This document shows, one piece after another, positions 43,914 through 52,133 of a stretch of 64,000 nucleotides of DNA. Both the position numbers and the translations under genes were made by a program. The stretch spans positions 1 to 64,000 of the forward strand of contig DATBZF010000005.1 of NCBI GenBank assembly GCA_036513315.1. Direction: 5' to 3'. Each line of letters opens with the position of its first letter. The first letter of the stretch is position 1. The notes below the pieces were generated by a model. The model did not search any database, was not told the origin of the DNA, and worked only from the letters and a program-made list of their open reading frames with translations. The stretch comes from Roseiarcus sp036513315 (GTDB lineage Bacteria; Pseudomonadota; Alphaproteobacteria; Rhizobiales; Beijerinckiaceae).

Positions 43914-45965
43914 TTGACTGAACAGATTATCTTGGCGCTTTTGTACGTTCTGTTTGGACTGGCCTTAGCTTCCGCCCCCATTCTTTATATAATCCTGCAC
44001 AACAGCGCCGAAATTCGGACTTTACCGAGCGCCAAACCCAGGCGCGTAATTCTGATAGCGGCGTGTTTTATCTTCGCCGTGTCGACGGAAATATTGGATG
44101 GCGCCGTGTATTTGAGCGGCAGCGTCATCCTGAGTTTTGCCATCGCATTGCTGACGCCTAGAGATCGGCTGCGAGCATTCGCTCTGGCCCTCATCGCCAT
44201 TGGCGCGTCTGGCACGTTGTTATATTGGAAATTCGACGAAGCTCACAAGATGACTATCGAAATCGGCTATTTAGCTGTTTTCTTCGTTGCAGTTATCGTC
44301 TTAACGTCGCTGACGTTCATACGGAATATCCGTTCAAATTTGATAAATTACATCGTAATTGTCGCGATAGTAATATTCATTATTCAGCACAGCACTAATA
44401 CGTCTGTTCTTCTGGACAATTATTTCTATACGGCGGTTCGCCATCATTGGGGCGCTTACATCGGACCCAGCGAGACAATCTTATCCGGGGCGCGCATATT
44501 ATATGACGTACCCGCGCAATATGGCCTTGGCCCGACTATTCTGATCGCAGCGGCTTGCGGCAGCAATTGCTGGATCGGGATGTACTGGATAACCACCACG
44601 GCGGCGGTGCTCTATGCTTTGATCGTCATCGGCTCGGCGGGCGTCATGATCCGAAAGGTCGACAATTCCTGGACCTATGGCGTGACGCTGCTGGCCGCCG
44701 CGGCCTCCTGTATGCTGTGGACTTCCTATCCCCCACAATTGGCCGGACCCTGGAGCTTTCCCTCGACAGGCGGACTGCGCTTCATTCCACTCGCCGCGTT
44801 GTTGCTTTTCATACTTTGGCGAGAGTCCCGCCCGATCGAAGCGCAACCGTCGCGTCTTTTCGGCCATGCGCTTTGGTGTCTTGGGGCCATTTGGTCGCCC
44901 GAGGCGACCTTCTATTTAAGCCTGCTCTGGTGGCCTTACCTCGTATGGCGCGCCGGCGCGCTGGCCGCTCAGCCGCTGAGAGCCGCAATCCTCGCCGCTC
45001 TCGAGATCGCCACAGTCGCGGCAATAGTCCTGGTCGCCTTTATCACGGCATTTTATCTGATCTACGGCTTGGTTCCGAGCCTCGATGTCTATGCAGCCTA
45101 TGTCGTGAACCCAACGGGACCGCAGCCGCCGAATCCGCTCGGTTCATTCTGGTTCTTCGCCTTCACGATGATCGCGGGAATAGTCGCGGCGATCCCTTTG
45201 ATCAGAAACAACAATTATAGTGGCGAGTTCGCCAGTTTGTTCGCCTGTCTTCTTTGTCTGTTCGGAGTGTTCTCGTATTATATCGGGCGCAGTCACGACA
45301 ATAACGTCCTCAATCTCATGCCTTTCCTGGCGTTGACGCTTGTCGCGATACAGTCCTTTGCGCCTGTCCCCGCTCTGTCGCGAAGCGCGAGCGCGGCGCT
45401 GGCCTGCACCCTCGCCTCGATCATGTTCTTCGGATGGTCGGCATGGCGACAGACGTCCGGGTCCGATTACGCAAACGCCGACCGTGTCGCTTCCATGTCC
45501 TATTTCCGGGGTCGGAGCGCCGAACAAACCGGCGCGACGGCGATCCCCTTCGCCGGCGTCAACCTCAGCCAGCCGCCCAGCGATCAGAATTGGGGAATAT
45601 CCAGGCTGGACGGCGGCGATCCCGCCGATGCGGCGCGCGCCGTGTTTTATGTGTCGTCCGTCAGGGGCGAACCGCTGATCAAGATCGACAACGGACTGGA
45701 CACGGCGCCAATCGGTCCCCGCGCCTGGTCGGCCATTCATGATCCGATCGACTTCTACTTTTTGCCGGACGCTCTGGTCGCCAAGCTGATCGATCGAACC
45801 ATGCGAAGGATCAAGAGCCCCGGCTGGCTGGTCATCGGCAAACATGTCGACGACGTGCCCGAGACGCTTCGTTGGCAGCGTCTGCTCGAAGCCTCCTACG
45901 TGAAAACCGAAGAAATGGACTTTGGCGCCTATCACGCGATCCGCTATGCGCCGAAGTTGCAATAG
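43914..45965 (+). CDS. Large multi-pass membrane protein, unknown function
   Basis: The 683-residue protein has roughly twelve hydrophobic membrane segments in its first 500 residues, then a soluble C-terminal part of about 180 residues. The TTG at 43914 is chosen because GGAGGA lies five bases before it. I do not recognise the family with confidence; the layout (many helices plus a soluble tail) recalls integral-membrane glycosyltransferases and polysaccharide-modifying proteins. The genes that follow encode transketolase subunits, an epimerase-glycosyltransferase fusion and methyltransferases, so a role in making or exporting a surface glycan is likely but unproven. GC content is lower than its neighbours near the start. 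Confidence 0.7.
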   Translation: MTEQIILALLYVLFGLALASAPILYIILHNSAEIRTLPSAKPRRVILIAACFIFAVSTEILDGAVYLSGSVILSFAIALLTPRDRLRAFALALIAIGASGTLLYWKFDEAHKMTIEIGYLAVFFVAVIVLTSLTFIRNIRSNLINYIVIVAIVIFIIQHSTNTSVLLDNYFYTAVRHHWGAYIGPSETILSGARILYDVPAQYGLGPTILIAAACGSNCWIGMYWITTTAAVLYALIVIGSAGVMIRKVDNSWTYGVTLLAAAASCMLWTSYPPQLAGPWSFPSTGGLRFIPLAALLLFILWRESRPIEAQPSRLFGHALWCLGAIWSPEATFYLSLLWWPYLVWRAGALAAQPLRAAILAALEIATVAAIVLVAFITAFYLIYGLVPSLDVYAAYVVNPTGPQPPNPLGSFWFFAFTMIAGIVAAIPLIRNNNYSGEFASLFACLLCLFGVFSYYIGRSHDNNVLNLMPFLALTLVAIQSFAPVPALSRSASAALACTLASIMFFGWSAWRQTSGSDYANADRVASMSYFRGRSAEQTGATAIPFAGVNLSQPPSDQNWGISRLDGGDPADAARAVFYVSSVRGEPLIKIDNGLDTAPIGPRAWSAIHDPIDFYFLPDALVAKLIDRTMRRIKSPGWLVIGKHVDDVPETLRWQRLLEASYVKTEEMDFGAYHAIRYAPKLQ

Positions 45966-46380
45966 TTCGCTCGCTTGCGCGATGTCAGGGTGGTTGCACG
46001 GAATGCACGAGAGAGTTTCGCCGACATGCGACCTTTTGGCGCATGGCGTCAGACTTTCGAGGCGGCCCGTCCAGCCATCGGGCGCCTGACAGGGAATATG
46101 GCGCCGGGCCCCCGATGTTTTTCGACGCCGGGCCTGTTGTCGGCGCTCGCCCGCGCTCACGGCGAACAGATCGGTTGGGTGTGACGTCTCGTGAAATAGC
46201 GCGTGGCCACAAACTCAGGGTTCGGTCCATTCCGCCCGGGACTGCCCGATGGGCGCATCGCTTGCCGCCCCCCCGACATCGACGATGGCGCGGGTCCCGC
46301 ACCGGCGTTCGATCCGGCCATGACATTGATAGACCTCACGATCCTGAGGCGGTCCGGAGCTGATGAGGCCTTAACTGACT
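45966..46380. other. Intergenic region without a supported gene
   Basis: The 415-base gap precedes the transketolase gene. Open frames here are rich in Arg and Pro and have no start signals. I see no repeat or RNA. A promoter for the downstream chained genes may lie in its last 150 bases, but no clear boxes stand out. Confidence 0.45.
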
Positions 46381-47217
46381 ATGACAGACGCGGAAGAGCA
46401 TGGTAGGAAAGAACCCGAAAGTCTGGGGGCGTTGCGTCTGATGTATCTCGATGAGAATAGCCTCGATCGTGCAAAGCGTCGCTTGATTGAAATGCACTAC
46501 CGGGCGCGCGTCGGCCATCTCGGCGGCAATCTTTCCTGTATAGACGCGATGATGCTGGTCCATCATGAAATGATGCGGCAGCAAGACAGATTCGTTCTGT
46601 CGAAAGGCCATTCCGCCGGCGCTTTATATGTTACGTTGTGGAGCCTCGGGCTGCTTTCCGACCAGGACCTCGATAGTTTTCATCGGGACGACACGATGCT
46701 CGGCGGCCATCCGCCGCCGCGGGGCATTCCCGATATCCTGTTCGGCACCGGCAGCCTCGGCCATGGCCTGTCGCTGGCGTCGGGCCTCGCCCTGGCGGCG
46801 AGACTTCAGCGTGCGGATCGCCGCGTTTTCTGCCTGACATCCGATGGGGAATGGCAGGAAGGCTCGACGCTGGAAGCGGTAATTTTTGCGAGCCACCAGC
46901 GACTCGAAAATCTCGTGATCATGGTCGATCACAACGGCTTGCAAGGCTTTGGGACGACCAAAGCTGTGGCGTCTATGTCTCCGTTGCATGATCGTCTGTC
47001 CGGCCTCGATCTCGATATCCGGGTCTGCGACGGCCACGATCTCGATAGCATGCGCGACGCCCTGGCGCCGGGATGCGGTAAGCCGGTGTTGGCGGTGTTG
47101 AACACCGTGAAGGGACACGGCGTCCACGAGATCGAAGGGAAGATGGAAAGTCACTACCTCCCCTTGACCGCCGAGCAATACGCCAATGCGATGGCCTCGT
47201 TCGAGGTCGCCATATGA
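46381..47217 (+). CDS. Transketolase N-terminal subunit (split form)
   Basis: The 278-residue protein is the thiamine-diphosphate-binding half of transketolase. It has GHLGGNLSCIDAM, LSKGHSAGALY, FGTGSLGHGLS and the TDP/metal motif SDGEWQEGSTLEA with MVDHN. The partner half is encoded next and overlaps by four bases (ATGA, 47214-47217). Split transketolases occur in sugar-precursor pathways and secondary metabolism as well as in central carbon flow. The ribosome binding site of the ATG at 46381 is weak; the ATG at 46441, after a GGGGG run, is an alternative. The context argues for a special two-carbon transfer in glycan building. Confidence 0.87.
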   Translation: MTDAEEHGRKEPESLGALRLMYLDENSLDRAKRRLIEMHYRARVGHLGGNLSCIDAMMLVHHEMMRQQDRFVLSKGHSAGALYVTLWSLGLLSDQDLDSFHRDDTMLGGHPPPRGIPDILFGTGSLGHGLSLASGLALAARLQRADRRVFCLTSDGEWQEGSTLEAVIFASHQRLENLVIMVDHNGLQGFGTTKAVASMSPLHDRLSGLDLDIRVCDGHDLDSMRDALAPGCGKPVLAVLNTVKGHGVHEIEGKMESHYLPLTAEQYANAMASFEVAI

Positions 47218-48137
47218 GGAACGAATTGTGCCGCGAACTGGTCGCTCGCGCAGATAACCCGGATATGGTGTTCCTGACTGGCGATCTGGGGTTCATGGCC
47301 CTGGAGCCGCTGCAGGAAGCGATGCAGGCGCGGTTCATCAATTGCGGCGTGGCGGAACAGAATATGATCTCGGTCGCCGCCGCGCTGAGTTCCGAGGGGT
47401 TGGAAGCCTGGACTTACACGATCGCGCCATTCTGCTACGCGCGCGCACTCGAGCAGATCCGTAACGATGTCTGCCTTCACGCGTTGCCGGTCAAAATGCT
47501 CGCAAATGGCGGCGGCTATGGTTACGGCGTGATGGGGCCGACCCATCACGCTTTGGAGGATTACGGAATTCTCCTGACATTGCCGAACTTGCGGGTTCTT
47601 GTTCCTGCCTTTGCAGAAGACGTGGAAGCCTGCGTCGTTCGCGCCGGCGATGCCACCGAGGCTGTCTATCTCAGGCTGGGACAAGGCGAATTGCCGAAGG
47701 GGCAGAAGGCGCCGCCCTATGCGCCCTGGCGCCGATTGATGGATGGCGATGCGGGCGTGATGATCGTCGTCGGCCCGCTCGCGGGGTCGTCGTGGCAGGC
47801 GCTGCTGACATTGGATGAAGAAACGCGGCCAGCGCTTTGGGTCGTGACGGAACTGCCGCTCGACGCCAATCCGCCGCCGCCCGAACTGCTGCAAGCTTTG
47901 GCGAGGACCAAGCGTCTCGCTATCGTCGAGGAACATGTCGCGCAGGGCAGCTTTGGCCAATCCTTCGGTGCGCTGCTTCTGGAGCACGGCATTCCGGTCA
48001 ACGTCTTCCGGCATTTATACGCCAAGGGATACCCAAGCGGCACCTATGGATCGCAAGCGTTCCTGCGGCGATGCAGCGGCCTTGGGCCGCTCGGCATTAT
48101 TGAAGCGGCCTCCGCGTTGGCGATTGGCCTATGCTGA
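47214..48137 (+). CDS. Transketolase C-terminal subunit (split form)
   Basis: The 307-residue protein carries the pyrimidine-binding domain (FINCGVAEQNMISVAAALS, with the catalytic Glu in VAEQN) and the transketolase C-terminal domain (LAIVEEHVAQGSFGQSF). It completes the enzyme formed with the preceding subunit. Its start overlaps that gene by four bases, and its last seven bases are shared with the next gene, so three products are translated in a chain. Confidence 0.87.
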   Translation: MRNELCRELVARADNPDMVFLTGDLGFMALEPLQEAMQARFINCGVAEQNMISVAAALSSEGLEAWTYTIAPFCYARALEQIRNDVCLHALPVKMLANGGGYGYGVMGPTHHALEDYGILLTLPNLRVLVPAFAEDVEACVVRAGDATEAVYLRLGQGELPKGQKAPPYAPWRRLMDGDAGVMIVVGPLAGSSWQALLTLDEETRPALWVVTELPLDANPPPPELLQALARTKRLAIVEEHVAQGSFGQSFGALLLEHGIPVNVFRHLYAKGYPSGTYGSQAFLRRCSGLGPLGIIEAASALAIGLC

Positions 48138-50098
48138 AGATTGGCGATTGGGTGAAAGCCTTGCGCGGGCCAATCCTCGTGCTCGGGGCGGCCGGCTTCG
48201 TCGGCGCCAATCTGCTGCGCATGCTGCTGAAGCATCGCGACGACGTCTATGGCGTGGTGCGCCTGCTGCCGGCCTGGCGGCTCGAAGGGCTCGATAGCCA
48301 GCACATTCTCGAAGTCGACCTCACCGATCTTGCCGCGACCCGCAATATGATCGCCAAGCTCAGCCCCGCTACATTGTTCGATTGCATCGCCTATGGCGCG
48401 TATTCGTTCGAGACTGACTACAATCTGATTTACCGCACCAATTTCACATCATTGGTGCAATTGGTCGAACTCCTCGCCCAGACCAGTTTCACGGCGCTCG
48501 TCCATGCTGGAAGCTCCTCCGAATATGGCCTTAAAAGCGCCGGGCCCTCGGAAGACGAGTCACTGCAACCCAACAGCCATTACGCCGTCTCGAAAGCGGC
48601 GGCGAGCGACTACATCACCTTTGCCGGCAAGGTGCGCCGGCTCCCGGTCGCCAACCTGCGGCTTTATTCGGTCTACGGTCCCTACGAAGACGTCTCCCGC
48701 CTGATACCGAACCTTGTCGCCAAGGGAATGAAGGGAGAATTCCCGCCGTTCGTCGATCCCAAGACGTCGAGGGATTTCGTCTATGTCGACGACGTCTGCG
48801 CCGCCTTCATCATGACGGCGGCGAAATTGACGCCGGATCTATATGGCGAATCGTTCAACATTGGCGCCGGCCGGAAAACGACGATCGCTGAACTCGCCGA
48901 AGTCGCGCGCCAGACATTCGACATTAAAGGCGAGCCGACATTCGGCGATATGGCTGGGCGCGCCTGGGATCTGCCCGACTGGTACGCGGCGCCCGGCAAG
49001 GCCGAAAATCTGATCGGCTGGACCTCACAGACCAGCCTTGCCGAAGGCCTCAATCGCACCGCCGCCTGGCTCCGCTCGATCGAAGGGGTCGATTTTGCGA
49101 CCATGACCAAGCGCAACGCCAAGCCGAGGCGGCGCAGCCTGTCGGCGATCATCGCCTGTTACATGGACGCCCAGGCGATCCCGATCATGTATCGGCGCCT
49201 GACCGACACGCTGCAAAAACTCGACATCGACTATGAAATCATTTTTGTGAACGACGGCAGTCCCGACGACTGCGCCGGACAAATCCTCGAACTCTCCAAA
49301 TCCGACCCGCGCGTGCTCGGCATCAGCCATTCCAGGAATTTCGGATCGCAGATGGCTTTCCGCAGCGGCATGGAAATGTCGGTCATGCAGGGCTGCGTCC
49401 TGCTCGACGGCGACTTGCAGGACCCGCCGGAACTGATCGAGAAATTTCTCGGCAAATGGATCGAGGGCGCCGATGTCGTTTACGGACGGCGCGTCGCGCG
49501 CGACATGCCGCCGATGTGGGGATTTCTCTACAAGGCTTTCTATCGGATTTTCGCCAAATTCAGCTACGTCAAGATACCGCATGACGCGGGGGATTTTTCG
49601 CTGATCGACCGGCGCGTTGTCGGCTGGCTGCTCCAATGCCCCGAGCGCGATCTCTTCTTGCGCGGCCTTCGCGCCTATGTCGGCTTCCGCCAGACCGGCG
49701 TCGACTATTTCCGCCCCAAGCGCATGTTCGGCGAGAGCACCAACAACCTGCTCAAGAACCTGGAATGGGCCAAGCGCGGCATTTTCTCCTTCAGCAATAC
49801 GCCGCTGAAACTGCTGACCGTCGGCGGCGTGCTGTTGCTCGCGGCGTCGCTCGTCCTGGGCGTTGGCCTGACGATTCTGCGTTTCTGGGTCCCGGGCATC
49901 GCGCCGCGCGGCTTGACGACGGTGCTGCTGTTTTCCCTTTTCTTCGGAGCGATAAACCTGTTCGCGATCGGCCTTGTCGGCGAATATGTCGCCAAGATCA
50001 TGGAAGAGGTCAAAGCGCGGCCACGGTTGATCCGCGCCGGCCTTATCCGCAACGGCGAGGTCAGCGAGCTTCTTCCTGATGGTTCGGTCCGGCCGTGA
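48131..50098 (+). CDS. SDR nucleotide-sugar epimerase fused to a GT2 glycosyltransferase
   Basis: This 655-residue protein joins two enzymes. Residues 13-320 form an extended SDR domain with GAAGFVG (19-25) for NAD and the Tyr151/Lys155 pair of YAVSK, typical of NDP-sugar epimerases and dehydratases. Residues 335-655 form a GT2 domain of the dolichyl/undecaprenyl-phosphate transferase type, with NDGSPDD (374-380) and DGDLQDPP (426-433), ending in two membrane segments. The fusion would hand a modified sugar nucleotide directly to a polyprenyl phosphate at the inner membrane. It overlaps the gene before it by seven bases and the methyltransferase gene after it by four (GTGA). Confidence 0.85.
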   Translation: MLKIGDWVKALRGPILVLGAAGFVGANLLRMLLKHRDDVYGVVRLLPAWRLEGLDSQHILEVDLTDLAATRNMIAKLSPATLFDCIAYGAYSFETDYNLIYRTNFTSLVQLVELLAQTSFTALVHAGSSSEYGLKSAGPSEDESLQPNSHYAVSKAAASDYITFAGKVRRLPVANLRLYSVYGPYEDVSRLIPNLVAKGMKGEFPPFVDPKTSRDFVYVDDVCAAFIMTAAKLTPDLYGESFNIGAGRKTTIAELAEVARQTFDIKGEPTFGDMAGRAWDLPDWYAAPGKAENLIGWTSQTSLAEGLNRTAAWLRSIEGVDFATMTKRNAKPRRRSLSAIIACYMDAQAIPIMYRRLTDTLQKLDIDYEIIFVNDGSPDDCAGQILELSKSDPRVLGISHSRNFGSQMAFRSGMEMSVMQGCVLLDGDLQDPPELIEKFLGKWIEGADVVYGRRVARDMPPMWGFLYKAFYRIFAKFSYVKIPHDAGDFSLIDRRVVGWLLQCPERDLFLRGLRAYVGFRQTGVDYFRPKRMFGESTNNLLKNLEWAKRGIFSFSNTPLKLLTVGGVLLLAASLVLGVGLTILRFWVPGIAPRGLTTVLLFSLFFGAINLFAIGLVGEYVAKIMEEVKARPRLIRAGLIRNGEVSELLPDGSVRP

Positions 50099-51009
50099 AT
50101 CCTCTCGACAAGCTCGATGCGCGGTCCTGCCCCGTCTGCGGGTCGCCAAGCGAAAAATCGCGCCTTTTTCTCGACCGCTCAATCGATCTCACGCGGATTA
50201 CGCAGGCCAGTTTCGCCTCGCGCAAATCGCCCGAATATATGTCGCACCGCCTGGTCCGATGCGTCGATTGCACGACCATCTACGCCGTCGAGGGACCTTC
50301 GCCTGACATATTGGCGGCCGTCTACCGCGACGCCAGCTATGACACCGCGGTCGAGGCTGAAATGGCCGCCACGACCTACGCCAATATCGTCGCTCCGCAT
50401 GTCGCCCGGCTGCCGCGCCGCCGCGCTTTGCTGGAGATCGGCACGGGCACAGGCGTGTTTTTGGCCCGCATGGAAAAGGCGGGATTTCAGACCCTGATCG
50501 GCATCGAGCCATCGCAGGCCGCCATCCAGGCGGCCGATCCGGCGGTGAAACCGCTCATCCGGGAGGGCGTTTTCGATCCCGCCGATTTCGCACCAGGCTC
50601 GATTTCGATGATCTGCTGTTTCCAAACGCTCGAACATGTGCCCGACCCGCGCAAGCTCGTCGAGGATTCGTTCAACCTGCTGGAGCCCGGCGGTCTGCTC
50701 GCTTTGATCACCCATAACGCCGACGGCGCGCTGAATCGCCTGCTTGGCCGGCGATCTCCGATCATCGATATCGAACATCTGCAGCTCTTTTCACCCGACA
50801 ATATGAGATTCCTGCTGCAAAAGGCGAACTTCGAGCGGATTGGCATTGAATCGCTCAGCAACACCTACCCCCTGCGCTATTGGTTGCGCCTGGCGCCGGT
50901 GCCGATGAAGCAGAAAATCCTCGCGATCGCCGATTCAACAGGAATCGGCGCCCTCAAATTTTCAGCGAATGTCGGCAATATCATAACGACGGCATGGAAG
51001 GCCGCTTAG
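50095..51009 (+). CDS. SAM-dependent methyltransferase with zinc-ribbon-like head
   Basis: The 304-residue protein begins with paired cysteines (CPVCGS near 14-19 and CVDC near 60) that could hold zinc, then a class I methyltransferase domain (LLEIGTGTGVFLARM, FQTLEHVPDP). Such two-part methyltransferases are common in polysaccharide and sugar-modification clusters. The GTG start overlaps the fusion gene's stop (GTGA, 50095-50098). It probably methylates a sugar in the same pathway; the acceptor is unknown. Confidence 0.82.
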   Translation: MNPLDKLDARSCPVCGSPSEKSRLFLDRSIDLTRITQASFASRKSPEYMSHRLVRCVDCTTIYAVEGPSPDILAAVYRDASYDTAVEAEMAATTYANIVAPHVARLPRRRALLEIGTGTGVFLARMEKAGFQTLIGIEPSQAAIQAADPAVKPLIREGVFDPADFAPGSISMICCFQTLEHVPDPRKLVEDSFNLLEPGGLLALITHNADGALNRLLGRRSPIIDIEHLQLFSPDNMRFLLQKANFERIGIESLSNTYPLRYWLRLAPVPMKQKILAIADSTGIGALKFSANVGNIITTAWKAA

Positions 51010-51124
51010 GCGGGCCGCCGGCTTGTGGCGACAAGCAATCGCCGGGGATCAATGCTAACAAACGACAACGCCCGATGCGAGGATCAGCAACCTCGAATGC
51101 GGTTCGAGGCGGATGGAGCGATCA

Positions 51125-51895
51125 ATGACGACTTCTGGTTGCGCCGAGGCGCGCCGCCCGCCGCGCAATAGCCTGGCGAGAAAAAAGGGACTCGCGACCC
51201 CGATCGTCCAGGCGCTGCAATTATTCGCGGACCTGCAGGTCTACACTGTCCGTCGCGACGTCAAGGCGTGGCTGTCGGCGCGGCGCGGGTCGCTCCTGGA
51301 AGTCGGCTGCGGCGATCAGCCATACCGCTCCCTCGTGCCGCCGGACTGCCGCTACACCGGCATCGACCAGGATGCGATGAAAGACGCGTTCGACATGGGC
51401 GCGAACCCGGAGATCATCCTCTATTCCGGCGCAGTTTTTCCATGCGCAGACGGCGCGTTCGACTCTCTCTTTCATACCGAAGTTCTCGAACATGTCTTCA
51501 ACTATCGGGAATTTCTGCTGGAGTGCCGAAGGGTCCTGATGCCGGCGGGGGAGATGATGTTCTCCGTTCCCTTTCAGGCTCGGTTCCATTTCGCGCCCCA
51601 TGACTATTTTCGCTATACGCCTTCGGCGTTGCAGGCCTTGCTTGAAGAAGCCGGCTTCAAGGACGTTGAAATCGCCCCACGTGGAACCGACATCACGGTC
51701 GCAGCCTATAAGGCGGTCGCGGTGTCGTTTCGATGGGCCTTTGGCGGCATAGGATCAAAGCTGTTGTTTCTCGCGACCTCGCCGCTGACAGTACTTCTGC
51801 TCATCCTCGCGCATATCTCGATCCGCTGGCGCCTCGGCTCCCCAGACGATTGTCTGGGTTATTCGGTGAAGGCGAAGGCCGCGCCAAAAAGTTAG
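51125..51895 (+). CDS. SAM-dependent methyltransferase
   Basis: The 256-residue protein is a class I methyltransferase with LLEVGCGDQPYRSLVP for SAM and FHTEVLEHVFNY. A hydrophobic stretch (LLFLATSPLTVLLLILAHI) near the C-terminus may attach it to the membrane. I prefer the ATG at 51125, six bases after GGAG, to an in-frame ATG at 51113. It lies 115 bases after the other methyltransferase gene and closes the glycan-type cluster. Confidence 0.8.
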   Translation: MTTSGCAEARRPPRNSLARKKGLATPIVQALQLFADLQVYTVRRDVKAWLSARRGSLLEVGCGDQPYRSLVPPDCRYTGIDQDAMKDAFDMGANPEIILYSGAVFPCADGAFDSLFHTEVLEHVFNYREFLLECRRVLMPAGEMMFSVPFQARFHFAPHDYFRYTPSALQALLEEAGFKDVEIAPRGTDITVAAYKAVAVSFRWAFGGIGSKLLFLATSPLTVLLLILAHISIRWRLGSPDDCLGYSVKAKAAPKS

Positions 51896-51909
51896 CGCGC
51901 TGTCGCGCT
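51894..51909 (+). terminator. Possible terminator hairpin after the methyltransferase gene
   Basis: A six-base GC stem with a four-base loop (51894-51899 and 51904-51909) overlaps the stop codon region. There is no T-run. It is the only visible end signal for the plus-strand cluster before the convergent FecR-domain gene, and remains tentative. The rest of the gap to 52134 shows nothing else. Confidence 0.25.
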
Positions 51910-52133
51910 CGGCATAGACCTATTTCCGACCTCTCACGCGATGGTTGTCTTGAGATCCTACCGCCTGCGGCTTCCCTTACGTTGTGTCCATGCGGACGCC
52001 CACCATGCGATCGCCGCTTCATCTCGCACATTAAATCAACGGGACGGACACATGCTCGCCGCTGGTCCAGGATGGACCCGAGGTCGTGCGAGCCAGAACC
52101 TTGCTGCTCGCCCGGCTCCATCTCGCTTGAGCA

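Noticed and set aside
46203..46406. Possible small gene before the transketolase gene
   Set aside because: No ribosome binding site, no motif, and it would overlap the transketolase start.
49025..50182. 385-residue open frame opposite the epimerase-glycosyltransferase fusion
   Set aside because: Antisense shadow; the plus strand carries intact SDR and GT2 motifs.
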